This document shows positions 1 to 9,166 of a DNA stretch of 64,000 nucleotides, in pieces; position 1 is the first letter of the stretch, and every line of letters begins with the position of its first letter. The DNA comes from Pontitalea aquivivens (GTDB lineage: Bacteria > Pseudomonadota > Alphaproteobacteria > Rhodobacterales > Rhodobacteraceae). Location: NCBI RefSeq assembly GCF_046507575.1, contig NZ_JBKFEY010000013.1, forward strand, positions 26,080-90,079, given 5' to 3'. The notes beneath the pieces are model-generated. The model was not told where the DNA came from, ran no database searches, and worked only from the letters and a program-made list of their open reading frames with translations. A program made the position numbers and the translations under genes.

Positions 1-932
1 GCCAGCGCCGCCCGCAGGTCAATGTCCGCCGACGACCCCGGCTCGGCACCGCCCAACCGGCGCTGAAGCGCCTCGCGTTCCGCCTGCAGCAGCGCCAGCG
101 CCTCGGTTCCCAGACGGCTCGTCACCACCGCCCAATCCTCGCGCTCCAGCGCGCGCGCGGCTTCACGCCCGCGCAGATCGGCCTCCAGCCGGCGCGCATC
201 CATCGCGCGCAGATCCTGGCGCAACCCGGCAATATCGGCCCGCCCGGTTTCGGTTTCGATCCGTTCCAGATTATCCTCGATATAGCGGTCGATCGCCGCC
301 TCTGATCCGGTCAGCGCGGTTTGCGCGGCCGCAACCTGGCCCTGCAGCTTGTCGCGCGACCCCAGCGAGCCTGAAACCTTGCTGTCCAGCTGCGCCTGAA
401 TATAGGCCTCGGCCAGGGCATTGCTCAGCGCCGCCGCCCGGTCCGCATCGACCGAAGATACCGACACCGCGATCACATGCGTCAGCCCCCGGCGCCGCAC
501 GGATGTGGCTTGCACGAAACGGTCCAGAACCCCCTTGACCAGCACCTCGCCGCTGATTTCCAGCGCGCTTTGGAAGCCCAGGGCCGCGCGGAACCGATCC
601 GCCAGCGACAGACCCGGCCCGAATTCCGCATCGGCGATCAGGTTCTGATCGCGCACCACCGCCAGCGCCACCGTGGGCGAACGCAGGATCTCGACCTCGC
701 TGTCCACCCGCGCATTCTCACCCGAAGCTGAACGCGCGGTATCTTCGGCGTAAAGCAGCGATCTCGGTGCCGGATCGACCATCACCAGCGCGGTCGCGGT
801 ATAAACCGGCCGGACCAGCACCACATAGACCAGTGCCAGCACCAGCATCAGAAAGACCGACGCCAGGATCAGGCGGATCTGCCGGTGCAGCAGGGAAACG
901 ATGGATTTCAGCTCAAGCGGATCACTGGTCAT
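1..932 (-). CDS. Wzz/GumC-type polysaccharide chain-length protein (3' part beyond window)
   Basis: The frame opens at an ATG at 932 on the minus strand and is still open at base 1, so 310 residues are visible and the C-terminus is missing. The N-terminus (MTSDPLELKSIVSLLHRQI) is followed by one membrane span at about residues 19-40, then a periplasmic Wzz-like segment (VDPAPRSLLYAEDT, SEVEILRSP, SVSSVDADRAAALSNALAEAYI) and a long Gln/Glu/Arg-rich coiled-coil stretch. This is the layout of GNVR/Wzz co-polymerases that set polymer length at the inner membrane. Many such proteins carry a C-terminal tyrosine kinase; whether this one does cannot be seen. It lies 36 bases downstream of the phosphatase gene on the same strand. 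A separate full-length Wzc homologue sits at 55530-57743. Confidence 0.85.
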   Translation of the reverse strand, partial: MTSDPLELKSIVSLLHRQIRLILASVFLMLVLALVYVVLVRPVYTATALVMVDPAPRSLLYAEDTARSASGENARVDSEVEILRSPTVALAVVRDQNLIADAEFGPGLSLADRFRAALGFQSALEISGEVLVKGVLDRFVQATSVRRRGLTHVIAVSVSSVDADRAAALSNALAEAYIQAQLDSKVSGSLGSRDKLQGQVAAAQTALTGSEAAIDRYIEDNLERIETETGRADIAGLRQDLRAMDARRLEADLRGREAARALEREDWAVVTSRLGTEALALLQAEREALQRRLGGAEPGSSADIDLRAAL

Positions 933-968
933 CGGGTCAACTTCTTATAGGCCGGCGCGGGCGGCCGG

Positions 969-1811
969 TTACGCGCAACAGCAAGCAGGGACGGGGGCGG
1001 GGCCATGTTCGGCAATCAGGAAAGCGGGTTCGTCACCGGCGACAAGGCGCACCGCGCTTAGCCGGCCTGTCGCACAGGCGCCGCTGTCCACATTGATGCG
1101 CCAGCCGCGCTGCACCGCGCGGGGCTGCGGCATGTGGCCATGCACCACCAGCGCACCGCCAAGATCCGCAGGCGCGGGCAGGGACGGGTCGTCAAACCCG
1201 CGCGACCACAGCAGGGTGCCCAGCGACTGGCGTGTCAGCGACCGGTCCGGGGCGGTGCCGGCATGACAAAAGAAATGCCCGGCCCAAAGCCAGGCGGGCA
1301 GGCCCCGCAAAAAGGCCAGGTGCGCCGGGGGCACATGCGCGGCCACAAGCGCACGCAGGCGCCGTGCGGGCATCCGGTAACCATGCCGCGGATCTGGCAC
1401 AATGCCGTAGGACGCCAGCGTCTGCGCCCCGCCATGGTCAAGCCACGCCGCCCGCGGATCGGGGGCGGTCAGAAACGCCAGCGCCATCTGTTCATGGTTG
1501 CCCATCAGGCACAGGCGGCGCAGCCCCCGCGGCGCCGGGGCCAGCAGGAAATCAATCAGCCCGGCACTGTCGGGGCCCCGGTCGATCATGTCGCCCAGGA
1601 TCACCACCAGCGCGGGCCTGTCGCCAAAGCGCGTGGCCCGATCGGCCAGGATGCGCCGTTCCAACTGACGGTACAGCGCCACCTCACCATGGATGTCGCC
1701 CACCGCATAGATCGGCGGAAAGGGCCCCGGCAGGTCAAGCCCGGGCGCAGGCGCATCCGCTGACACCACGTCCCTGGGCCAGACCCGCCGCAGGATTGCC
1801 GCCAGGTTCAT
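969..1811 (-). CDS. PPP-family metallophosphoesterase (serine/threonine phosphatase-like)
   Basis: The 280-residue protein shows the phosphoesterase signature in order: GDIHG near residue 40, GDMIDRGPDS near 72 and GNHEQ near 105, then later metal-ligand histidines (FFCHAG, VVHGHMP). These bind two metal ions and support hydrolysis of phosphoesters. The family includes bacterial protein phosphatases and diadenosine tetraphosphatases, so the substrate is open. Placement between a Wzz-type protein and an O-antigen-ligase-like protein suggests a role in EPS control, for example acting on phosphorylated sugars or proteins; that is inference. The ATG at 1811 overlaps the stop of the upstream ligase-like gene by 4 bases (ATGA), so translation is likely coupled. 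Confidence 0.9.
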   Translation of the reverse strand: MNLAAILRRVWPRDVVSADAPAPGLDLPGPFPPIYAVGDIHGEVALYRQLERRILADRATRFGDRPALVVILGDMIDRGPDSAGLIDFLLAPAPRGLRRLCLMGNHEQMALAFLTAPDPRAAWLDHGGAQTLASYGIVPDPRHGYRMPARRLRALVAAHVPPAHLAFLRGLPAWLWAGHFFCHAGTAPDRSLTRQSLGTLLWSRGFDDPSLPAPADLGGALVVHGHMPQPRAVQRGWRINVDSGACATGRLSAVRLVAGDEPAFLIAEHGPAPVPACCCA

Positions 1812-3154
1812 GCCCCTGCCCCCGCGGTCCGGTCACGTTCTTCGGGCAGGCGCCGTGCCAGCCCCAATGCCAGGATCGACAGCAACAGAAGAACGTTGCC
1901 CTGAACCTCCAGGCTGAAGTCAGCCAGCGAATGAACGGCCGCCACGCACAGCGCGCCAAGTCCCGCCACGGGCAGCAGGCTGTCCCCCGGGCGTGCAAGG
2001 CGCAACCGGACAAGACGCCGTGCCGCCAACAGCCCCGCCAGCGGCGGCAAGGATCCCGCGATCAGCCCCATCTCGGCCCAAAGCGTCAGATAGACCGAAT
2101 GCGCGTGATCCCAGATCAGCCCCGGCTCCAATACCGGGCGGTGGTGCAGCTCAAAGGCCGGGGCAAAGGCATCAAGACCGTAACCCGTCCAGGGCCGCGC
2201 CCGGATCATCGCGGCCACCTGGCGCCACAGTTCCAGCCGGTGGGCCGCATCCCCCACCATCAGGATCGCGCGGTCCGCCAAGCCCGCGCCAGCCACGAAC
2301 AACAACAGCGCGAACCCGCCAAGCCCGGCCCAGCCTGTTCCGCGCCGCCGCCCCCCCGGCATCGCCAGCGCCACCAGCGCAAGCCCCGCCACCGTCGCCA
2401 CCAGACCCATCCGCGACTGCGTGCCCAGCAGCGCCAGCAACACGATCCCCAGCGTCGCCCAAAGCGCAGCCCGGGTGACGAGCGACGGCACCAGCCAGCC
2501 GCCCCGCGCCGATTGCCCGCGCCCACCCAGCAAAAGCGCAAGGCCCAGCGTCGCCCCCATGCCCAGAAAGGTGGCAAAGGCATTGCGGCTGACAAAGGTG
2601 CCGGTGACCGCACCACGATAGAACTGCTTTTCCCCCCAGGGGAGCTGATCGCCAAACAACGCCAGCGACAGCAATCCCCAAAGGGCATGACCGACCACAC
2701 CGGCGTAGATCACCCAACCGATCCGGCGCGCCTGATCCGGGCGCGCGGCAGCCTGGATCAGCATCACGAACAGCGCCAGACTGCCCGCGATGCGCAAGAT
2801 CGCCAGCTGCCCCGCCCCCGGCGCAAGGCTGATTGTCGCGGCGGGCGGCACCCCGGTTTCGGGAAGGGCCACAACTGCCTGCGGCATCGGCGCCGCGACC
2901 GGCAGAATCTGAACCCCCGCGAAGGCCAGAAACAGAAGGATCGGCACCAAGACCGGCCGCAGGTTCGCAACCCGCCCAACACCGCCCCCCCGCGCGACAT
3001 GATGCCCCGCCAGGGCGCAGGCCACCACCGCACCGATCAACCAGACCGGCGCCCGGTTTCCGCCAACGGCAAGCGGGGTGACCAGCACAAACGCCACCAA
3101 CACCCCGCCAGCAAGCCCCATCCGGGCTTGCGTCATGCGATCGCCCGCAGTCAT
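1808..3154 (-). CDS. O-antigen ligase/polymerase-like polytopic membrane protein
   Basis: The 448-residue protein is almost entirely hydrophobic, with roughly ten to twelve predicted spans (for example VLVAFVLVTPLAV, IGAVVACALAG, LVALAMPGG). A large polar loop carries YGLDAFAPAFELHH and WDHAHSVYLTLWAEMG; a loop with the pattern H(A/S)-x-YL-x-xxAE-x-G is typical of the O-antigen ligase/Wzy superfamily. It would join or polymerise lipid-linked glycan at the periplasmic face. The frame stays open further upstream, but that part is the antisense shadow of the next gene, so I start at the ATG at 3154, which overlaps the upstream stop in an ATGA arrangement. Ligase and polymerase activity cannot be told apart from sequence. 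Confidence 0.85.
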   Translation of the reverse strand: MTAGDRMTQARMGLAGGVLVAFVLVTPLAVGGNRAPVWLIGAVVACALAGHHVARGGGVGRVANLRPVLVPILLFLAFAGVQILPVAAPMPQAVVALPETGVPPAATISLAPGAGQLAILRIAGSLALFVMLIQAAARPDQARRIGWVIYAGVVGHALWGLLSLALFGDQLPWGEKQFYRGAVTGTFVSRNAFATFLGMGATLGLALLLGGRGQSARGGWLVPSLVTRAALWATLGIVLLALLGTQSRMGLVATVAGLALVALAMPGGRRRGTGWAGLGGFALLLFVAGAGLADRAILMVGDAAHRLELWRQVAAMIRARPWTGYGLDAFAPAFELHHRPVLEPGLIWDHAHSVYLTLWAEMGLIAGSLPPLAGLLAARRLVRLRLARPGDSLLPVAGLGALCVAAVHSLADFSLEVQGNVLLLLSILALGLARRLPEERDRTAGAGA

Positions 3155-3858
3155 GGATCCACCTCTTCCCCCACGCTCTTTACTGCGTGCAGAAAGGCAC
3201 GCTGCGCCCCGGGCGGCAAAGTCTTTGCCGCTGATACCAGAACGGGCCGGATCTGCGGCTCGGCGTGCCAACGCTGTGCCATGGCCCCGCGATAGCGCGG
3301 CGCGGCGATCAGCAGCGCCGCATCCGCGCCGACCGCACCCTGTGCCTTTGCCGACAGATCCGCCCAGACCGGCAGGGCCAGATCCAGCCGCCGCGCCGCA
3401 AGCCAGCCCTCGGCCGGGGCGGTGCGCTGCGCCAGGGTGAGGGCCTGTGAAAACCCTGCCGGATCGGCCCGGACCAGCGCCGCCTCGGCCCGCACCAGAT
3501 GCGCCAGGCCAAGCGTCGGCGCACGCGCCAGAATGGCCCCCGCCAGATCGGCGCAACGCCAGGCCAGCCGGGCGCGCCTGTCTGCGGTTTGCAACGCGGC
3601 AAAGGGCCCGCGCAAGGCCCGATCGCAGGCCTCCAGCTGCGCCCGCTGCCCGCGGAGCGAAAACGCCGGATGAAGAGCCGCTTCAAACGGGGTGGCCGCG
3701 ACCAGCTGCTCGACCTGCGCCGCCGGGCCCCTTTGCCCAAGCATCGCTGCCCTGTATTCCCGTGGCAGCATCGCCGCAGCCAGCAGCGCCACGGCCAACG
3801 CCACGACAACAATCAGAACGCGAATTATCGGCAAAGGCATTACTGCCGAAAATGACAT
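3151..3858 (-). CDS. Membrane-anchored hypothetical protein of EPS block
   Basis: A 235-residue protein with one N-terminal membrane span (VLIVVVALAVALLAAAML, about residues 13-30) followed by an Ala/Leu/Arg-rich, mostly helical periplasmic domain that looks TPR-like (repeated helical stretches around LARAPTLGLAHLVRAEAAL and FSQALTLAQRTAPAEGWL). I recognise no catalytic motif. It is the first gene of a four-gene minus-strand run with the ligase-like, phosphatase and Wzz-like genes, coupled by an ATGA overlap. Starts at 3840 (MPLPII) or 3960 (MCFFLL) are possible. I prefer 3858 because residues before it come from AT-rich DNA that looks like leader sequence. A scaffold role in EPS assembly is a guess. 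Confidence 0.7.
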   Translation of the reverse strand: MSFSAVMPLPIIRVLIVVVALAVALLAAAMLPREYRAAMLGQRGPAAQVEQLVAATPFEAALHPAFSLRGQRAQLEACDRALRGPFAALQTADRRARLAWRCADLAGAILARAPTLGLAHLVRAEAALVRADPAGFSQALTLAQRTAPAEGWLAARRLDLALPVWADLSAKAQGAVGADAALLIAAPRYRGAMAQRWHAEPQIRPVLVSAAKTLPPGAQRAFLHAVKSVGEEVDP

Positions 3859-4082
3859 GCGCGGGATCCGATCCTGTGGTGTTTTTCTGCTGGCCAGGCA
3901 CTTTTCCTGTGTCGACCATGAAAATGGAAACGCTACAAGATGCAATAAAAAAAAGCACATTATGCGTTGCCGTCATGCCACGCGCCACGCGCAAAGCCCC
4001 GATCCGCCATGCGAAGGAATGTTGCATCGCGGCCCGGCCCATGCTTAATGTTATACAATCTTAGGTTTAAAAAGGTTTCCGC
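3859..4082. other. Divergent intergenic region, AT-rich
   Basis: This 224-base stretch separates two divergently read genes and is much richer in A and T than its surroundings, including a run of eight A at about 3948-3955. It probably holds promoters for both sides. On the plus side a TATACA-like element sits near 4052 and an AAAAAGG ribosome-binding site precedes the ATG at 4083. No clear -35 element was found. Confidence 0.5.
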
Positions 4083-4487
4083 ATGCGCCACCACCTTCTT
4101 GCCACCCTTCTGTCGATCACATGCCTGTTCCCGGGGGCTGGCGGGGCGCAACAGGCGCTGTTTGATCCCGGCGCCATCAGCGCCGGCTGTGCGGCGGGTA
4201 ATTGTGTTGGCGCGGTGCGCGCCTCGGTTACGGCGCTGCAGGCCCAGGGCCTGACTGCGGCAGCGATGAATTCGCAACTGGCGATCCTGGCCGCAACGCT
4301 GGTGCAGGCCGCCCAAACCGCCCCCGCCGCGACCGCCGCCGATTATGCCACAGCCCTTGAGGCCGTTGCCGCCGCCAGCACCGATCCGGCGCAGGCCCGC
4401 GCCATCGCCTCGGTGGCGCAGGCAGTCGGCGCGGGCAAGGCCGCGACCATAGACCTGACGACGGGCATCGCAGCCTCGGCCGGGTAA
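4083..4487 (+). CDS. Small exported alanine-rich protein
   Basis: A 134-residue protein beginning with a Sec signal peptide (MRHHLLATLLSITCLFPGAGGA, likely cleaved after GGA-QQ). The mature part is Ala/Thr-rich and helical, with two cysteines close together (AGCAAGNC) that could form a disulfide. No enzymatic motif is visible. The start has a good upstream AAAAAGG. It sits alone on the plus strand between the EPS run on one side and a convergent gene on the other. Similar short exported proteins occur beside EPS loci, but I cannot name a family, so function is unknown. Confidence 0.75.
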   Translation: MRHHLLATLLSITCLFPGAGGAQQALFDPGAISAGCAAGNCVGAVRASVTALQAQGLTAAAMNSQLAILAATLVQAAQTAPAATAADYATALEAVAAASTDPAQARAIASVAQAVGAGKAATIDLTTGIAASAG

Positions 4488-4499
4488 GGGGTGGTGGCC

Positions 4500-5003
4500 T
4501 CAATCACGGCATTCAGGAATGCCCAGACGGATCAACTCGGCCCCGCGCAACTCGGCAAAGCCCACAAGAATGTGGCGCGCCTCGCGCAGATACCAGCCGC
4601 GCAACGGTTCGGGATAGTGGTCAGCCACGATCCGCGACCAGCTTTCGAAGGCGTCGGGGCGCAGCGCAAGACCGGGCCGGGACGATCCGGGGCCGTGAAA
4701 GCCCAGCCGTGCCGTGCGCGCAACGCAGGTGCCCGGCAGCACCAGGAACATCGTGCAGGCCGACCAGCAGCCGCCCACGATACGCACCCGGACGCCGCGC
4801 GTGCGCAAGTCACGGATCATCGCCACCCGTTCAGCAATGCCACCACCGGGATCGTCGCGAACGATCTGAACCATCGGCGCGGCCCATGCCGCATCGAACC
4901 GGCCAAGCCCCGGCAGCAGGGCCAACAGCAACCCGACCGAAAAATGACGCGCCGCCCGCAACGCAATGCGCACACGGTGGCTGTGGTGCGAAGACCGCAG
5001 CAT
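4500..5003 (-). CDS. Exported ClpP/crotonase-fold-like protein
   Basis: Starting at the ATG at 5003, which has a GGGGGTGG ribosome-binding site, the protein is 167 residues with an N-terminal hydrophobic export segment (FSVGLLLALLPGLGRFDAAWA). The core has a pattern seen in periplasmic ClpP-like hypothetical proteins: a small strand-helix unit (RDLRTRGVRVRIV), then GGCWSACT with the candidate nucleophile serine, then RLGFHG with a candidate histidine. This suggests a serine hydrolase-like fold, though activity is unproven. An upstream extension to 5147 uses a TTG codon and lacks a signal peptide at the N-terminus, so I rejected it. It converges with the small exported protein 12 bases away. 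Confidence 0.75.
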   Translation of the reverse strand: MLRSSHHSHRVRIALRAARHFSVGLLLALLPGLGRFDAAWAAPMVQIVRDDPGGGIAERVAMIRDLRTRGVRVRIVGGCWSACTMFLVLPGTCVARTARLGFHGPGSSRPGLALRPDAFESWSRIVADHYPEPLRGWYLREARHILVGFAELRGAELIRLGIPECRD

Positions 5004-5265
5004 GGACCACCCCCAATGGTGATGCCCGTTCGTTCTGACCGGATTCCGCGCAGATCCCACATCCCCGCTGCCCCTACCTAAGCAGCAAGCCGTTAAGAAC
5101 CGTTTAGCGGGCCGTAGTCCCGCCGCAGCAAGGGGCGCAATAGGCAATAGCCGAAAGGCGGGGCTGCCTGCTATGCTGAAGCGTCACCGGTTTCCCACGC
5201 CCGGGCGGGCCGCCGCACCCGCGCCACCGCCACCCGTCATTTTCAGATGTATCCGAGTATCAGCC

Positions 5266-6702
5266 ATGACCCATTTCCCGATGATCCACCCGGTCATTCT
5301 TTGCGGCGGTTCCGGCACGCGGCTTTGGCCCTTGTCGCGGCAAAGCTATCCGAAACAGTTTTCCCGCCTGATGGGCGATCACAGCCTTTTTCAGGCCTCG
5401 GCACGGCGGATGGTCGGTCCCGCCTTCGCCCCGCCCGTCGTGGTGACCGCCGATCCGTTCCGCTTCATCGTGACCGAGCAACTGGCCGCCGTGCAACTGG
5501 CGCCAGCCGCCATCCTGATAGAACCGGAAGGCCGCAATACCGCGCCCGCGATCCTGGCCGCAGCCCTTTGGCTGGAACGGCAGGACCCCAGGGCGCTGAT
5601 GCTGGTGGCGCCGTCGGATCATGTCATCCCCGACACCGCCGCATTCCAGACCGCGGTGGCAGGCGCCGCCCCCGCCGCCCGGGCCGGGCATCTGGTCACC
5701 TTCGGCATCACCCCCACCCGGCCGGAAACCGGCTATGGCTATCTGGAACTGTCCCCCGGGGCCGCGTGCGACGCGGCCACGCCCCAGCCCCTGGCACGCT
5801 TTGTCGAAAAGCCCGATGCCGCCCGCGCCGCCCGGATGATCGCGGCAGGCAGCTTCCTGTGGAACGCGGGCATCTTCCTGTTCAGCGCCGACACCCTGCT
5901 GGCCGCCTTTCGCCGCCACGAACCCGATCTGCTGGCCGATACCACCGAGTCGGTTGCCGGCGCGCGCACAGATCTGGGCTTCACCCGGCTGGCCCCGGCC
6001 CCCTGGGCCCGGCTGCGCGATGTGTCGGTTGACTATGCGATCATGGAAAAGGCGGAAAACCTGGTGGTCATGCCCTATGATGCGGGCTGGTCCGATCTTG
6101 GCGGATGGGAGGCGGTCTGGCAGGAATCCGGCCCCGATGGCGCGGGCAACGTGTGTTCCGACCACGCCACCGCGATCGATTGCACCGGCAGCCTGCTGCG
6201 ATCCGAGGCCGAGGGCGTGGAACTGGTCGGCATCGGGTTGCAGGACATGATCGCGGTCGCCATGCCCGACGCGGTGCTGGTCGCCCGCCGCGCCGACAGC
6301 CAGCGCGTGAAAGAGGCAGTGACCGCCCTGAAGGCGCGCGATGCGACCCAGGCCACCGCCTTCCCGCGCGACCACAGGCCCTGGGGCTGGTTCGAAAGTC
6401 TGGTGATCGGCGACCGGTTTCAGGTCAAGCGCATCGTCGTGCACCCGGGCGCGGCGCTTAGTCTGCAAAGCCATGTCCACCGCTCGGAACACTGGATCGT
6501 GGTCCAGGGCACCGCAAAAGTGACGATCGGCGATCAGGTGCAGCTCGTCACCGAAAACCAGTCGGTCTATGTGCCCCTTGGCGCAGTGCACCGGATGGAA
6601 AACCCCGGCAAGCTGCCCATGGTGCTGATCGAGGTGCAGACCGGCAGTTATCTGGGCGAGGATGACATCATCCGCTATGAGGATATCTATGCGCGCAACT
6701 GA
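5266..6702 (+). CDS. manC: Mannose-1-phosphate guanylyltransferase / mannose-6-phosphate isomerase
   Basis: A 478-residue bifunctional enzyme that makes GDP-mannose from mannose-1-phosphate and interconverts fructose-6-P and mannose-6-P, in the cytoplasm. The N-terminal nucleotidyltransferase shows HPVILCGGSGTRLWPLSR (pyrophosphorylase signature) and YPKQF; FVEKPDAARA and WNAGIFLFSA are further family motifs. The C-terminal cupin shows RPWGWFESL, QSHVHRSEHW (metal ligands) and VYVPLGAVHRMENPG. Length matches type II ManC/AlgA/XanB. The frame extends upstream to 5173, but homologues begin directly before the HPVILCGG motif, so the ATG at 5266 is preferred. It overlaps manB by 14 bases, indicating one transcript for GDP-mannose supply to EPS synthesis. 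Confidence 0.95.
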   Translation: MTHFPMIHPVILCGGSGTRLWPLSRQSYPKQFSRLMGDHSLFQASARRMVGPAFAPPVVVTADPFRFIVTEQLAAVQLAPAAILIEPEGRNTAPAILAAALWLERQDPRALMLVAPSDHVIPDTAAFQTAVAGAAPAARAGHLVTFGITPTRPETGYGYLELSPGAACDAATPQPLARFVEKPDAARAARMIAAGSFLWNAGIFLFSADTLLAAFRRHEPDLLADTTESVAGARTDLGFTRLAPAPWARLRDVSVDYAIMEKAENLVVMPYDAGWSDLGGWEAVWQESGPDGAGNVCSDHATAIDCTGSLLRSEAEGVELVGIGLQDMIAVAMPDAVLVARRADSQRVKEAVTALKARDATQATAFPRDHRPWGWFESLVIGDRFQVKRIVVHPGAALSLQSHVHRSEHWIVVQGTAKVTIGDQVQLVTENQSVYVPLGAVHRMENPGKLPMVLIEVQTGSYLGEDDIIRYEDIYARN

Positions 6703-8065
6703 ACCGCTGACCTGCTTCAAGGCCTATGATGTGCGCGGGCGGCTTGGCAAGGAACTGAACGAACGCATCGCCCATCGTATCGGCCGCGCCTTTGCCCAGG
6801 TGCTGGGCGCGCGCCGGGTTGTGCTGGGCCGCGACTGCCGGACCTCATCGGCGGCGCTGGCAGGGGCGGTGGCACAAGGGCTGATGGCCGCCGGGGCCGA
6901 GGTGCTGGATCTTGGCCTGTCCGGCACCGAAGAGATGTATTTTGCCACCACCCATCTGGGCGCGGATGGCGGGATCACGGTCACCGCCTCGCACAATCCG
7001 ATGAATTACAACGGCATGAAGATGGTGCGCGCCGGGTCCGCCCCGATCGGCGCGGACACCGGGCTGGCCGGGATCCGGGCACTGACCGAGAGCGGCACCT
7101 TTGGCCCGGACCGCGCTGGCGGACGCATCACCCCCGCGGCGCAGGTGCGCGCGGCCTATGTGGACCGCATCCTGTCCTTCGTCGATCTGGCCGCGCTGCG
7201 CCCGATGACCATTCTGGTGAACGCCGGCAACGGGGCCGCAGGCCCCACCTTCGACGCGATCGCCGCCGCCCTGCAGGCCCGGGACGCACCGCTTCGGTTT
7301 GAACGGATCAATCACGCCCCCGATGGCCGCTTTCCCAACGGCATCCCGAACCCGCTTCTGCCGGAAAACCAGCCCGCCACCGCAAGGGCGGTTGTGGCCG
7401 CGGGCGCCGATCTGGGCATCGCCTGGGACGGTGACTTCGACCGCTGCTTTTTCTTCGATCACACCGGGGCCTTTGTCGCGGGCGAATATGTCGTGGGTCT
7501 TCTGGCCGAGACCTTTCTGGCCCGCGAACCGGGGGCAAGGATTGTGCATGACCCGCGCGTCATCTGGAACACCCGCGATGTCGTGACCCGCGCGGGCGGG
7601 CAGGCAATCGCATCGCGGACGGGCCATGCCTTCCTGAAACAGGCCCTGCGCGACACCGGCGCGGTCTATGGCGGGGAAATGTCGGCGCATCACTATTTCC
7701 GCGATTTCATGTGCTGCGACAGCGGCATGATCCCCTGGCTGCTGGTCGCCGAACTGATCTGCCGCCGGGGCCAGCCGCTGGCGGATATCCTGGCCGAACG
7801 GCGCGCCGCCTTCCCGTCCTCGGGCGAGATCAATTTCCGCGTGACCGATGCCCCCGCGGCGCTTGCACGGGTTGAAGCCGCGCTGGCGCCCGGCGCCACC
7901 GGCATTGAACGCACCGATGGGCTAAGCCTGTCCTTCCCCGGCTGGCGCTTCAACCTGCGTGCCTCGAACACGGAACCGCTGTTGCGGCTGAATGTCGAAT
8001 CCCGGGGCGACACCGCGCGGGTGATCGCCGGGGTCAACCAGCTGCGCGCGCTGATCGGCGCATGA
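6689..8065 (+). CDS. manB: Phosphomannomutase/phosphoglucomutase
   Basis: A 458-residue alpha-D-phosphohexomutase that converts mannose-6-P to mannose-1-P (and probably glucose-6-P to glucose-1-P). All four family loops are present: the phosphoserine loop VTASHNPMNYNGMK near residue 100, the metal loop DGDFDRCFF near 245, the sugar-specificity loop GEMSAHHYF near 330, and the phosphate-binding region RASNTEPLLRLN near the C-terminus. The ATG at 6689 follows a GAGGAT ribosome-binding site inside the end of manC, so the two are translationally coupled. Together they take fructose-6-P through to GDP-mannose for the EPS genes in this window. Confidence 0.95.
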   Translation: MRATEPLTCFKAYDVRGRLGKELNERIAHRIGRAFAQVLGARRVVLGRDCRTSSAALAGAVAQGLMAAGAEVLDLGLSGTEEMYFATTHLGADGGITVTASHNPMNYNGMKMVRAGSAPIGADTGLAGIRALTESGTFGPDRAGGRITPAAQVRAAYVDRILSFVDLAALRPMTILVNAGNGAAGPTFDAIAAALQARDAPLRFERINHAPDGRFPNGIPNPLLPENQPATARAVVAAGADLGIAWDGDFDRCFFFDHTGAFVAGEYVVGLLAETFLAREPGARIVHDPRVIWNTRDVVTRAGGQAIASRTGHAFLKQALRDTGAVYGGEMSAHHYFRDFMCCDSGMIPWLLVAELICRRGQPLADILAERRAAFPSSGEINFRVTDAPAALARVEAALAPGATGIERTDGLSLSFPGWRFNLRASNTEPLLRLNVESRGDTARVIAGVNQLRALIGA

Positions 8066-8131
8066 CACTGGCAATGCCGCGCCCGCGGATGCTATGGCGA
8101 CGCAACCCGGCCCGCCATGGCGGCCATGTGC

Positions 8132-8137
8132 AAGGAG
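8132..8137 (+). promoter_or_regulatory. Ribosome-binding site deciding the epimerase start
   Basis: AAGGAG lies 6 bases before the GTG at 8144. This supports the GTG rather than the in-frame ATG codons further upstream as the start of the epimerase. Confidence 0.7.
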
Positions 8138-8143
8138 TATCCC

Positions 8144-9157
8144 GTGAAACGCGTCCTGATCACCGGCACCGCCGGCTTCATCGGCTTCCACCTCGCCCGG
8201 CTGCTGCTGGCCGAAGGCTGGCGCGTGCATGGCTATGACGGGATGACCGATTACTACGATGTCACGCTGAAACAGCGCCGCCACGCCCTTTTGCAGCAAA
8301 ACCCCAATTTTACCGCGACCGAAGGCATGCTGGAGGATCAGGCCCTGTTCGACCGCGTGGCCGATGATTTCGCGCCCGAAATCGTGGTGCATCTGGCGGC
8401 ACAGGCCGGGGTGCGCTATTCGCTGGACAACCCCCGCGCCTATCTGGATTCCAACGTCATCGGCACCTTCACCGTGATCGAGGCCGCGCGGCGGCTGGGG
8501 GTGGCGCATCTGCTGATCGCATCGACCTCATCGGTCTATGGCGCCAATGAAACCATGCCCTTTGCCGAAACCGACAAGGCCGACACCCAGCTGACGATCT
8601 ATGCGGCCACGAAAAAGGCCAATGAAAGCATGGCCCATGCCTATGCGCATCTGTGGAACCTGCCGACCACGATGTTCCGGTTCTTCACCGTCTATGGCCC
8701 CTGGGGCCGGCCCGACATGGCGTTGTTCAAGTTCACCGATGCGATCCTGGAAGGCCGCCCCGTCGACATCTACAACAATGGCCAGATGTATCGCGATTTC
8801 ACCTATGTCGAGGATCTGGTCCGCGGTATCCGCCTGCTGATCGACGCGGTGCCCCAACGCCCCGAAACACCCGCCGGCATTGCCCCCGGTGACAGCTTGT
8901 CGCCGGTGGCGCCCTACCGGATCGTCAACATCGGCAATTCCGGCAAGGTGCGCCTGATGGACTTCGTCGAAGCCATCGAAGAGGCCCTGGGCAAGACTGC
9001 GATCCGCAATTTCATGCCCATGCAAAAGGGCGATGTACCCGCCACCTGGGCCGATGCCAGCCTGCTGCAGCAGCTGACCGGATACCGCCCGCAAACCGAC
9101 GTGCGCGACGGCATCGCCCACTTTGTCGCCTGGTTCCGCGACTATTACCGCAAGTAG
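8144..9157 (+). CDS. UDP-glucuronate 4-epimerase (NAD-dependent SDR)
   Basis: A 337-residue extended short-chain dehydrogenase that interconverts UDP-glucuronate and UDP-galacturonate. The Rossmann motif GTAGFIG is at residues 8-14, followed by DYYDVTLKQRR, the SSVYGAN stretch with the catalytic Ser/Thr, and YAATKK with the catalytic Tyr and Lys. RFFTVYGPWGRPDMALFKF and RDFTYVEDLV are highly characteristic of UDP-glucuronate epimerases. It starts at GTG 8144 with a strong AAGGAG. It follows manB by 78 bases on the same strand and probably belongs to the same sugar-nucleotide operon, giving uronic acid donors for the EPS. The exact uronic substrate is inferred from family resemblance. Confidence 0.92.
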   Translation: MKRVLITGTAGFIGFHLARLLLAEGWRVHGYDGMTDYYDVTLKQRRHALLQQNPNFTATEGMLEDQALFDRVADDFAPEIVVHLAAQAGVRYSLDNPRAYLDSNVIGTFTVIEAARRLGVAHLLIASTSSVYGANETMPFAETDKADTQLTIYAATKKANESMAHAYAHLWNLPTTMFRFFTVYGPWGRPDMALFKFTDAILEGRPVDIYNNGQMYRDFTYVEDLVRGIRLLIDAVPQRPETPAGIAPGDSLSPVAPYRIVNIGNSGKVRLMDFVEAIEEALGKTAIRNFMPMQKGDVPATWADASLLQQLTGYRPQTDVRDGIAHFVAWFRDYYRK

Positions 9158-9166
9158 CCGCGACCG

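Noticed and set aside
1232..3295. Plus-strand open frame of nearly 690 codons
   Set aside because: Lies opposite the phosphatase and ligase-like genes, both of which have clear motifs; the frame is Pro/Arg/Gln-rich without a fold.
5260..6720. Minus-strand open frame of 486 codons opposite manC
   Set aside because: Gly/His/Asp-rich antisense reading of a well-conserved enzyme gene.
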